This document shows, piece by piece, positions 25,643 to 33,419 of a stretch of DNA of 64,000 bases; the first letter of the stretch is position 1; every line of letters starts with the position of its first letter. A program made the position numbers and the translations under genes. The stretch covers positions 62,001 through 126,000 of the forward strand of contig JACFNF010000004.1 of assembly GCA_019454985.1 (NCBI GenBank), in the 5' to 3' direction. The stretch is from Bacteroidales bacterium (GTDB lineage Bacteria; Bacteroidota; Bacteroidia; Bacteroidales; F082). Under the pieces are notes generated by a model. That model saw only the letters and a program-made list of their open reading frames with translations, searched no databases and was not told the origin of the DNA.

Positions 25643-26968
25643 ATGATTGACACAGACTTTAAGCATCAACGTTTTCGGGTTTACTTTGTTGTATTTCTCA
25701 CAGCCCTGCTGTGGGTTCAACCTGTATGGGCACAGAAAGGAAATAAAATCAGGACAGTAGTGATTGACGCAGGCCACGGGGGTCGCGATCCGGGAGCTAT
25801 TGGTTCACAAAGCAAAGAAAAAAACATCGTGCTCGATGTGGCATTGCTCACCGGCAAACTTATCAAGCAAAACCTTCCTGATGTCCGGGTTGTTTTCACC
25901 CGCACCAAAGATGAATTTATTGAGCTTCACCGCCGTGCTGCCATTGCCAACGAAAACGAGGCCGATCTATTCATCTCCATTCATTGCAACGCATCCACAG
26001 ATAAAAAGGTTTACGGAGCTGAAACTTATGTGATGGGTGAAAACAAAACCGAAGCCAACTTAGAAGTAGCAAAACTCGAGAACGCTGCCATTCTTTTTGA
26101 GGAAAACGCCAGCGAAGAATACGGCGGGTTCGATCCCAACAGCGCTGCCGCCTACATCGCCCTTTCGCTCTATCAGTCAGAAAACAAGCAGCAGAGTCTT
26201 AAAATAGCTCAGGCTGTTCAGGAACAGTTTACGCAGCGCGTTGGACGCAAAGACCGGAGTGTGCAACAGGCCAGCTTCTTAGTCCTTTATAAAACAGCCA
26301 TGCCAAGTATCTTAGTCGAGCTGGGTTTTATCACCAATCCGGCTGAAGAGAAATTTCTGATGTCGGAAGATGGTAAGACTTATATGGCATCAGCCATTTA
26401 CAGGGCATTCAGGGATTATAAAACCCGTTACGACCGCAGCAATGCAGCGGCGCCTGAAATCCCCGAAGAGTGGAAAGAAGTGCTGGTTCCGGATGTTGTT
26501 AAAGCCGAAAAAGAAAAAAAACAGCAAACAGCAGATGAAGAAAAAGCTGAGAATAAGCCCGAAATAAAGGCAGAAACAAAAAAAGACAGCTCCCCGCCCG
26601 TAGCGGAAAAAACTGCAACCACAGCCCAAAAAACAAACCAAAATCAAGCCGATACCGTTAAAAAAACAGAATCCGAAGAAACTGTTCCAAAAACTGAGGC
26701 GGGTAGTCAGGCTGTGGTTTTTAAAGTTCAATTTGCTACCTTTCAACGCGAAATTCCTTTGAATGATAAACGATTCAACGGGTTGACCGAAGTATCATCC
26801 TATTTTCATAACGGGGTTTACAAATACACCTCAGGCCGTTTCAACTCGTTTGCCGAAGCTACCAAACATCAGACAAAATTGCGCGGAATGGGCTTTTCTG
26901 ATGCATTTGTCGTTGCGTTTGAAAATCAAATCAGGGTGGAAATCACATCAAAAATGCGGGGGCAGTAA
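25643..26968 (+). CDS. N-acetylmuramoyl-L-alanine amidase (Amidase_3) with C-terminal SPOR-like domain
   Basis: 441 residues. Signal peptide ends near ALLWVQPVWAQ. Zinc amidase motifs: VVIDAGHGGRDPGAIG (His), FISIHCNAS (His) and VELGFITNP (Glu). An extended Lys/Glu/Ala-rich linker (~residues 280-355) leads to a SPOR-like domain (VFKVQFATFQREIPL ... YKYTSGRFNSFAEATKHQ), which would target septal, denuded glycan. It probably splits the septum during division. ATG 25643 fits the signal peptide better than the TTG at 25601. Confidence 0.93.
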   Translation: MIDTDFKHQRFRVYFVVFLTALLWVQPVWAQKGNKIRTVVIDAGHGGRDPGAIGSQSKEKNIVLDVALLTGKLIKQNLPDVRVVFTRTKDEFIELHRRAAIANENEADLFISIHCNASTDKKVYGAETYVMGENKTEANLEVAKLENAAILFEENASEEYGGFDPNSAAAYIALSLYQSENKQQSLKIAQAVQEQFTQRVGRKDRSVQQASFLVLYKTAMPSILVELGFITNPAEEKFLMSEDGKTYMASAIYRAFRDYKTRYDRSNAAAPEIPEEWKEVLVPDVVKAEKEKKQQTADEEKAENKPEIKAETKKDSSPPVAEKTATTAQKTNQNQADTVKKTESEETVPKTEAGSQAVVFKVQFATFQREIPLNDKRFNGLTEVSSYFHNGVYKYTSGRFNSFAEATKHQTKLRGMGFSDAFVVAFENQIRVEITSKMRGQ

Positions 26969-27010
26969 ATGGATTCATCAACCAAAGCACATATTTACAG
27001 CTCAAAGCAT

Positions 27011-27018
27011 TATCTTTG
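27011..27018 (+). promoter_or_regulatory. -7 box upstream of the MCE gene
   Basis: TATCTTTG, about 94 bases before the MCE-protein start. Confidence 0.45.
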
Positions 27019-27111
27019 CAGCGTCGTGAAATCAAATCGTCTTTTTTTCGATTAATGCGGCAATACCTTGTATATCAGATATATTGAAACGCTCTTTTAA
27101 GAAAGTGAAGA

Positions 27112-28059
27112 ATGAAAAATAAAAAGCTTTACTTAGTAGCCTTCCTTTTTTTAGCCGCACTATTCCTTTTTGTATGGGGTTTTAACTTTCTGAAAGGAAA
27201 AGACATTTTCAACAAGGAAGACATTTATTATGCCGAATATCCCACAGTAAACGGATTGGTAAAGAGTAATCCAATCATTTTGAATGGCTTGCGCGTTGGA
27301 TTGGTCAGCGACATTTTTTTTCATCCCAACAAGAGTGGCCGCCTCATCGTTGAATTGTCAGTTACCACCGATTTCCCTATTCCCAGCAACAGCATTGCAC
27401 GGATTGTGAGCTCCGACCTCATGGGATCAAAAGCTGTTGAAATTCAGTTAGGCGATTCTCCCATCGCCCTTCAACCCAACGATACCCTCGTTTCCGAAAT
27501 CGAAGCCAGTTTGATGGATGAGGTGAATGCCCAGGTTCTCCCATTAAAAAACAAAGCCGAAGGTTTAATATCATCTGTGGATTCGTTGGTCATCATCATG
27601 CAATCGTTGTTGGATAAGAATTCACAACAGAATATCTTCGAAGGTATCACCAGTATTGCCCAAACCATTAAAAATCTTGAACATACCACCGCCACCGTGG
27701 ACAGTATCGTAACCAAAGAAAAATCGCGTCTTGCTTCAATCCTCTACAATATCGAACTGATTACCCGCAACATAGAAGCCAACAATGCGCAAATTACGGC
27801 GATATTGACCAATACAGCACGTTTGACCGACACCCTTTCGCATGCCGACATTGCCGGAACGGTTAACAAAATCAACAGCTCGCTGAGCGAGCTCAACCAA
27901 TTGCTTTTGGCCATCAACAAAGGTCAGGGTTCGGCCGGCAAGCTGATTACCAACGACACCTTATATAATGAGTTGGAACGTTCGGCTGAGCAACTGAACA
28001 AACTTTTGGAAGACGTGAGGTTAAATCCGAAGCGCTACGTAAAAATCAGTCTGTTTTAG
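27112..28059 (+). CDS. MCE/MlaD-family lipid-transport protein
   Basis: 315 residues. N-terminal membrane anchor at 6-24 (LYLVAFLFLAALFLFVWGF), MCE domain at ~38-115 (YYAEYPTVNGLVKSNPIILN, GLRVGLVSDIFF), then a long helical tail (~130-300) with Asn/Thr/Ile heptads. MlaD-type proteins form hexameric rings moving phospholipids across the periplasm. No MlaE or MlaF gene adjoins it, so its permease must be elsewhere. It overlaps the convergent OstA-like gene by 14 bases. Confidence 0.9.
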   Translation: MKNKKLYLVAFLFLAALFLFVWGFNFLKGKDIFNKEDIYYAEYPTVNGLVKSNPIILNGLRVGLVSDIFFHPNKSGRLIVELSVTTDFPIPSNSIARIVSSDLMGSKAVEIQLGDSPIALQPNDTLVSEIEASLMDEVNAQVLPLKNKAEGLISSVDSLVIIMQSLLDKNSQQNIFEGITSIAQTIKNLEHTTATVDSIVTKEKSRLASILYNIELITRNIEANNAQITAILTNTARLTDTLSHADIAGTVNKINSSLSELNQLLLAINKGQGSAGKLITNDTLYNELERSAEQLNKLLEDVRLNPKRYVKISLF

Positions 28060-29617
28060 CCGAGGTCTCTTTATCCTCTTTTGCTTCGGCCTCGCCTTGA
28101 TCCTGAGGTTCCGGCCTTCGGAATACATCGTTTTTATCCGTCGGACGAAGTGGATTCAACCATTTGAAGCCTTTAAGTACAGCCTCTTCTTTTGGCAGAT
28201 CTTTTTCAGGATACATCACCTCTTGTGGTGAGCTGAAGTATGCAATCTCCTTCACACTCTTATCTTCAAGTTTTATAGCCATGGTACTCGATTGTGAAAG
28301 GTTGATGCCAATCAATGTGCCATCGTCTTCCCTCACCCAGTAAACTGTTTGCGCGTTACCATCAACGAAAATCTTAGTTAATTCATTTTCAACAAAATAG
28401 CCAACCATATTTTTACCTTTCACCTGATTGAAATTTTTCAGGGTATCGTTGGAAATGATAAACGCACTATTGAACATAATCAGCGAATCGAGTTTCTGGT
28501 TTGCGATGATGATATAAATGGAGTCGGCGGTCAGTTGGTTTTTCCCCGACCACAATGCCGGTTCTTTATACATCCGCAGAGTAGAGTCGGCCGCCAGATA
28601 AACAAGTGAATCGCAAACACCCTGAATATCGCTCCTGTAAAATCGCGTACCGAAATATGCTCTCATTTCACGTGCTTTACGGTCTTTATCAAAAAACAGG
28701 AACAGGGTATCAGAATGCATAAAGAGGCTATCTTCAGTATCGTAACTGATACCAAGCGCTTTTCCGGTGACATAGGAACGTCCTTCGTCTTCCCAGATAC
28801 GACCTGTTTCGCCGGTGATCATCATTTTGTTGGCCGTATCGCTGATCATCACATCGTGATATGCCTCGCCATAGCCGGTATCGCGGTTATATCGCAACCA
28901 GCCCGCTTCAATCGTTTGGCCCTCGCCGCTGATGCGGTTATTCTTTTCTAATTGCGATTGATCCGTACGGGTGTTATACCAACCCCATTCCGAATAGATT
29001 GTGCTTTCGTCCGTATATATATAGGTGGGGCTGTAAAACCAGGCGATCTCGCTGCGGGTGTTATACATCATCGTGTCGGTTTTGATGGTGTATTCGGGGT
29101 TGCGCAGCTCCACATTCCGGCTGAAATAAAATTCTTTGCGCTGGGAATGATAAAAACCCTTTTTGCTCATCAGGATGTTTTGACCGCTGGTGATCGTTCC
29201 GCTGTCTGGATACATTGCCAGATGCTGCAAGCGGTAATAAATCAGATATTCCGTCAACAGCACGGTGGTATCGTCCACTAACTTCACATGGTTAAAGAGT
29301 TCGGCTTCGCGGCTTTCGCCTTTGTATTTCAGGCGATCGCCGTAGATATGAAGTGTGTCGCTCACCTTAATATGTACATTGCCAAAAGCCTCAAAATCCC
29401 TCAGCTTCTCGTTCAGGTAAGCGCTATCGCAATAAAACCAGGTGGAATCCTGCCTGAGCACAACGCGACCGATCAGCCTTTCGATGTCTTCGCCAAGGCG
29501 TTTGTCGTATTCCTGCCGCAACGCCCTTTCGATATGAATGACCGTTTTTTGCTGGGCATGAAGTGCCACACCACAAACAAGCAACAGCAGTAAAAATTGA
29601 ATTCGGATGAAACGCAT
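28046..29617 (-). CDS. OstA-like (LptA/KptA-type) periplasmic protein
   Basis: 523 residues with a signal peptide (IRIQFLLLLLVCGVALHAQ). Repeating jellyroll strands of the OstA/LptA type (RVVLRQDSTWFYCDSAYLNE, HIYGDRLKYKGESREAELF, MTTD-like turns) run to ~residue 440, followed by a Glu/Lys-rich tail. In this phylum such proteins probably form the periplasmic bridge for LPS between LptB2FG and LptD. This is the second OstA-domain gene in the window, and it is 3 times longer than E. coli LptA (185 aa), so the LptA role is inferred. Confidence 0.8.
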   Translation of the reverse strand: MRFIRIQFLLLLLVCGVALHAQQKTVIHIERALRQEYDKRLGEDIERLIGRVVLRQDSTWFYCDSAYLNEKLRDFEAFGNVHIKVSDTLHIYGDRLKYKGESREAELFNHVKLVDDTTVLLTEYLIYYRLQHLAMYPDSGTITSGQNILMSKKGFYHSQRKEFYFSRNVELRNPEYTIKTDTMMYNTRSEIAWFYSPTYIYTDESTIYSEWGWYNTRTDQSQLEKNNRISGEGQTIEAGWLRYNRDTGYGEAYHDVMISDTANKMMITGETGRIWEDEGRSYVTGKALGISYDTEDSLFMHSDTLFLFFDKDRKAREMRAYFGTRFYRSDIQGVCDSLVYLAADSTLRMYKEPALWSGKNQLTADSIYIIIANQKLDSLIMFNSAFIISNDTLKNFNQVKGKNMVGYFVENELTKIFVDGNAQTVYWVREDDGTLIGINLSQSSTMAIKLEDKSVKEIAYFSSPQEVMYPEKDLPKEEAVLKGFKWLNPLRPTDKNDVFRRPEPQDQGEAEAKEDKETSAKTD

Positions 29618-29634
29618 AAGCCTGTATTTCGTTG

Positions 29635-29642
29635 CAAAAATA
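29635..29642 (-). promoter_or_regulatory. -7 box of OstA-like gene promoter
   Basis: TATTTTTG on the minus strand, 17 bases before the start codon. Confidence 0.55.
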
Positions 29643-29890
29643 GGATTATTGCAGCAGTGGATAGCATTCGGCAGAAAATAGGACTCAAATCATATGGCTT
29701 ATTTAGAATCATTATCGGGTTTGGGAGGCCACGGATTTCCGTAATTTTACCCTGTTTTAAAATTGTTCGTCATATCGACTTTCGAATTGACTTAATATGC
29801 ACACCACCAAAATATTACATCAAAATTGTGAATTTCGTTTCGGACAATTTACAATCGGGGTAGTTATGATTTGAGAAAGGAACTTTTGTT

Positions 29891-31864
29891 ATGGAAACTT
29901 TTTTCAACCCACAGGCCAATTACGAAGCCACCAAGCGCCAGGCCGGTTATGTGAGCCTCGAAGAAGCAACATCCGAAGATTACGAACGTATTGGCTTCAT
30001 GTCGGGTTTGGAGGTACACCAGCAACTACTCACGCGTGAAAAGCTTTTTTGTCACTGTCCGACAGGTATTTACAACAAAGACTCAGATTACGATGCCGAG
30101 CTTGTCCGTCATATGCGGCCCACTTTGAGCGAGTTTGGCGAATACGATGGAACGGCTTTAATGGAGTTTAAAACGCGCAAAAAAATCATCTATCGCATCA
30201 AAAACGAATCGGCCTGCACTTATGAAGTGGACGACAGTGCACCCTTTCCCATCAACCGCGAAGCCCTCGGCATTGCCATTGAGATAGCGCTGCTTTGCCG
30301 GTCCAACATTGTGGGCGAGGTACATATCTCACGCAAGCAATACTTAGATGGTAGCATTCCTGCCGGTTTCCAGCGTACTGCCATCATTGGCGTTGGCGGG
30401 CAAATCGGCTTGCGACATAAAACCATCAGGCTGCAGCAACTTTGCATTGAAGAAGATTCCTGTCGCGAAATTTCCGATATTGGCCACACCCGTATTTTCA
30501 AGACTGACCGCATGGGTATTCCGCTTATCGAGACGGTGACTTATCCCGACTGTGTCAATCCCCACGAGGTGAAAGAAGCCTGCGATTGTATCCGTTTTAT
30601 GAACCGAAGCACGGGCAAAGTGCGCACCGGTATTGGCAGGGCTCGCCAGGACGTGAATGTGAGCTGCCGGGGAGGATCACGCGTTGAAATCAAAGGAGTG
30701 GCGCACACCCGCCGCATCCCCGAACTGACGCACAATGAAGCATTCAGGCAATGGTCGCTGCTGATTCTGCGCGACAAGCTCAAAGCAAAAATCAAAGACA
30801 CAGACCATTGGAAAACAGAATCAATTCGCATCGTACCGGGGCCCCATCAGTTGGCTTATCCTCCCGTTGCTCAGGCTTTAGCGCTTAAACAGCCGGTGAT
30901 GTTGGTCAAGCTGCCCGGATTCAAAACAGCCTTGTCGCATTTCACACAACCGGGAAAGTGTTTTGCCGATGAGCTTTCTGACCGGATCAAGGTGATTGCC
31001 TGCATTGGGAAACCCAATATGCTTCATAGCGAAGGTTTAACCGTCGGACTTAGCCCACAGGAATGGAAAACGCTTGGCAAGACACTTTCGGCCGATCCCG
31101 ATGACGGTCTTTTACTGATTTGGGGTCCGGAAGACGATATACCTACTGCTTTGGAAACCATTGAAGAACGCTGCAAAATGGCTTTTGAAGGCATTCCTCC
31201 CGAAACGCGTAAAGCGCTACCCAACGGTACCACCGTTTTCGAACGTGTTTTGCCGGGAGCCAACCGGATGTATCCCGATACCGACTCAGCGCCTATTCCA
31301 ATCAATGATAGCACCATTCACACCATACAGGAAAAACTACCTTCCGACATTCTCAAACGCTACCATCAGCTCCGGCAATGGGGGATTCCGGAAGACACCT
31401 ACGTTTTTCTTTTTTCAAAAAACCTCTATCCTTTGCTGCACCAGATTATCACAACGCTTGGATGCCCGGCGGCGATGGCCGGAACACTTCTGGGGCATCG
31501 CTACAAATATTTGCTCGGACAGTTTCCCAAAAGCAGGTTCAAAGCACAAACCATTTATCAGCTTTTGAGTTTTCTGAAAAGCGAAAACCTCGACCCTCAA
31601 CTTGCCTGGGATCTGCTTCCGGTATTGATGCAGCATCCGCGCCTTGAGTTTGAATCGGCTCTCACCACCATCCAATTCAAACGAGTCGGATGTCAGGAGA
31701 TTCTGGCTAAGATACCCCTCTTGCAACAAAAATTCATCGAAAAGAAATCGAAATCCGACCCACGCCACCGTTTCAACTGGATTATGGGTCAGATGCGTCC
31801 GCTTGCCATTGGCAATATGAGCCTGTCGGAGTTGGCTTCACTAATACATCAGCAATTATCATGA
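29891..31864 (+). CDS. gatE: Glutamyl-tRNA(Gln) amidotransferase subunit E (archaeal-type GatE)
   Basis: 657 residues. GatE is the tRNA-binding and kinase/transamidase subunit of GatDE, which converts Glu-tRNA(Gln) to Gln-tRNA(Gln). The cradle domain shows FMSGLEVHQQLLTREKLFCH, RHMRPTLSEFGE, KNESACTYEVDD, LDGSIPAGFQRTA, DRMGIPLIETVT, STGKVRTGIGRARQDVNVS and GSRVEIKGV. A GAD-type insert (~330-470) is followed by PPETRKALPNGTTVFERVLP and GANRMYPDTDSAPIP, hallmarks of GatE rather than bacterial GatB. The last ~130 residues form the YqeY-like tail. The 657-residue length and the GAD insert exclude GatB (~480 aa). ATGA overlap with gatD. Confidence 0.93.
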   Translation: METFFNPQANYEATKRQAGYVSLEEATSEDYERIGFMSGLEVHQQLLTREKLFCHCPTGIYNKDSDYDAELVRHMRPTLSEFGEYDGTALMEFKTRKKIIYRIKNESACTYEVDDSAPFPINREALGIAIEIALLCRSNIVGEVHISRKQYLDGSIPAGFQRTAIIGVGGQIGLRHKTIRLQQLCIEEDSCREISDIGHTRIFKTDRMGIPLIETVTYPDCVNPHEVKEACDCIRFMNRSTGKVRTGIGRARQDVNVSCRGGSRVEIKGVAHTRRIPELTHNEAFRQWSLLILRDKLKAKIKDTDHWKTESIRIVPGPHQLAYPPVAQALALKQPVMLVKLPGFKTALSHFTQPGKCFADELSDRIKVIACIGKPNMLHSEGLTVGLSPQEWKTLGKTLSADPDDGLLLIWGPEDDIPTALETIEERCKMAFEGIPPETRKALPNGTTVFERVLPGANRMYPDTDSAPIPINDSTIHTIQEKLPSDILKRYHQLRQWGIPEDTYVFLFSKNLYPLLHQIITTLGCPAAMAGTLLGHRYKYLLGQFPKSRFKAQTIYQLLSFLKSENLDPQLAWDLLPVLMQHPRLEFESALTTIQFKRVGCQEILAKIPLLQQKFIEKKSKSDPRHRFNWIMGQMRPLAIGNMSLSELASLIHQQLS

Positions 31865-33246
31865 TCGAAGATTTTTTTCAAGGATATAAAGGCGCCTCGC
31901 TCGAAGTATTGAAAAAATATGGCGTTCGGGTTTGGGGACAGGTGGAAGTGAACACCACACGAGGATTGTTTTCGGGCACCGTTCTGCCGCGTGCCGAAAA
32001 CGATGACGATCAGCATATCGTGCTAAAAATGAACACCGGATACAATGTTGGAATCAATATTGCCACCTTACTTTCGATGAAAGAAACCGGGTATAAAAAA
32101 GCACAATACAAGATTCTTGAGAAAGAGTTTCCGTTCACAGCCGGTCTTCCGCGCGTGAAGCTTTTCGGCACGGGGGGCACCATTGCTTCGCGGCTCGATT
32201 ATCGTACCGGCGCTGTGATTCCGGCATTTTCGCCGGGCGAGCTCTATGGCACAGTTCCCGAATTGGCTGAGATATGCAATTTGGAGACCGAGAAAATCTT
32301 TGCCATTTTCAGCGAGAATATGGGCCCCAAACAATACATCACCCTTGCTCAAGCCATCGCACGCGAAGTAGAATCGGGTATTGACGGCATTGTTATCGGG
32401 CACGGGACTGACACTATACAGCATACAGCCTCGGCGCTCACATTTATGTGCCAAAATCTTCCCGTTCCAGTGGTCTTGGTCGGCTCCCAACGCTCGAGCG
32501 ACCGGCCCAGTTCGGATGCAGCCCTCAACCTGATGTATGCCATGAAAGCTGCCGGAACTTCGGATATTGCCGAAGTGATGGTATGCATGTTTGGCCCCAC
32601 ATCCGATGAATACGGCCTCCTGCACAAGGGCACGCGGGTCAGAAAAATGCACTCGAGCTATCGCAGTACTTTCCGCACTATTGGAGATATTCCCATTGCG
32701 ATGGTCAACCGCTACAAGGTGACACCCATCCATAAAACATACAACAAAAGGCGAAGCGACAAAAGCCTGCGGCTATTGCCTTATTTCAGCGATGAAGTCA
32801 CCATGCTTTACTATTATCCCGGCATTCGGCCCGACACCCTTGATGCCCTCATTGATGCCGGATATCGCGGGGTGATTTTCGTGGGTACCGGTTTGGGGCA
32901 CGTGAACAAAGACCTTTATCCGGCCATCGAAAGAGCTCATTCCAAAGGCGTGCATATGTTCATGACCTTGCAAACCATTTGGGGTTATGCTAATATGTTT
33001 GTGTATGACACCGGTCGCGACCTGATGGCAAAAGGTATTGTGCCCGTCGGCAATATGCTGCCCGAAACTGCATGGGTGAAGCTGAGCTGGGTGCTGGGGC
33101 AAACCAACGATCCTGAAGAAGTAAAACGACTGATGCTCTCACCTGTAAACGATGAAATCACACCAAGAGAGCCTTACAGTGGATATTTAGTGTATCAGGG
33201 CGGCATTCCCGAAGTGGAAACTTTTGTAAAAGAGGTGCATAAATAA
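31861..33246 (+). CDS. gatD: Glutamyl-tRNA(Gln) amidotransferase subunit D (archaeal-type GatD, asparaginase fold)
   Basis: 461 residues. GatD releases ammonia from glutamine or asparagine and passes it to GatE. Residues ~1-90 are the small beta domain seen in GatD but absent from plain asparaginases (VRVWGQVEV, GLFSGTVLPR). The asparaginase-type catalytic motifs follow: LFGTGGTIAS at 101-110, HGTDT at 181-185, and VGSQRSSDRPSSDAALNL with the conserved GatD-type lysine-triad region. The extra N-domain and pairing with gatE separate it from AnsA. Order is E then D, opposite to the common archaeal D-E order. Confidence 0.93.
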   Translation: MIEDFFQGYKGASLEVLKKYGVRVWGQVEVNTTRGLFSGTVLPRAENDDDQHIVLKMNTGYNVGINIATLLSMKETGYKKAQYKILEKEFPFTAGLPRVKLFGTGGTIASRLDYRTGAVIPAFSPGELYGTVPELAEICNLETEKIFAIFSENMGPKQYITLAQAIAREVESGIDGIVIGHGTDTIQHTASALTFMCQNLPVPVVLVGSQRSSDRPSSDAALNLMYAMKAAGTSDIAEVMVCMFGPTSDEYGLLHKGTRVRKMHSSYRSTFRTIGDIPIAMVNRYKVTPIHKTYNKRRSDKSLRLLPYFSDEVTMLYYYPGIRPDTLDALIDAGYRGVIFVGTGLGHVNKDLYPAIERAHSKGVHMFMTLQTIWGYANMFVYDTGRDLMAKGIVPVGNMLPETAWVKLSWVLGQTNDPEEVKRLMLSPVNDEITPREPYSGYLVYQGGIPEVETFVKEVHK

Positions 33247-33419
33247 CAATACAAAATAGAACCTAACGGTTTATTTATCAATTATATACCTAGTCAAAGT
33301 TTATTTATGAACCCTTGAAAAGTACGGTACTCTTATTAGATTATTACAGGTTTTATTGGCAATTAAGTAAACGTAATACCTTAAAAAGTAGCGGCAAAAA
33401 GAAGGCAATATGCTTTGAG

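Noticed and set aside
29891..31864. Alternative call as bacterial GatB
   Set aside because: 657 residues, the GAD-type insert and GatE-only segments do not fit GatB (~480 residues), and gatA/gatC are absent nearby.
32068..32733. 221-codon minus-strand frame
   Set aside because: Antisense to gatD, whose catalytic motifs are intact; no homology features.
31861..33246. Alternative call as a plain type I asparaginase
   Set aside because: Extra N-terminal beta domain and coupling to gatE match GatD, although the catalytic fold is shared.
33269..33308. GTTTATTTAT repeated 30 bases apart, and AGTACGGTACT palindrome at 33321
   Set aside because: Lies between two convergent gene ends; short, A/T-rich, and with no plausible regulatory role. 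Not a CRISPR array.
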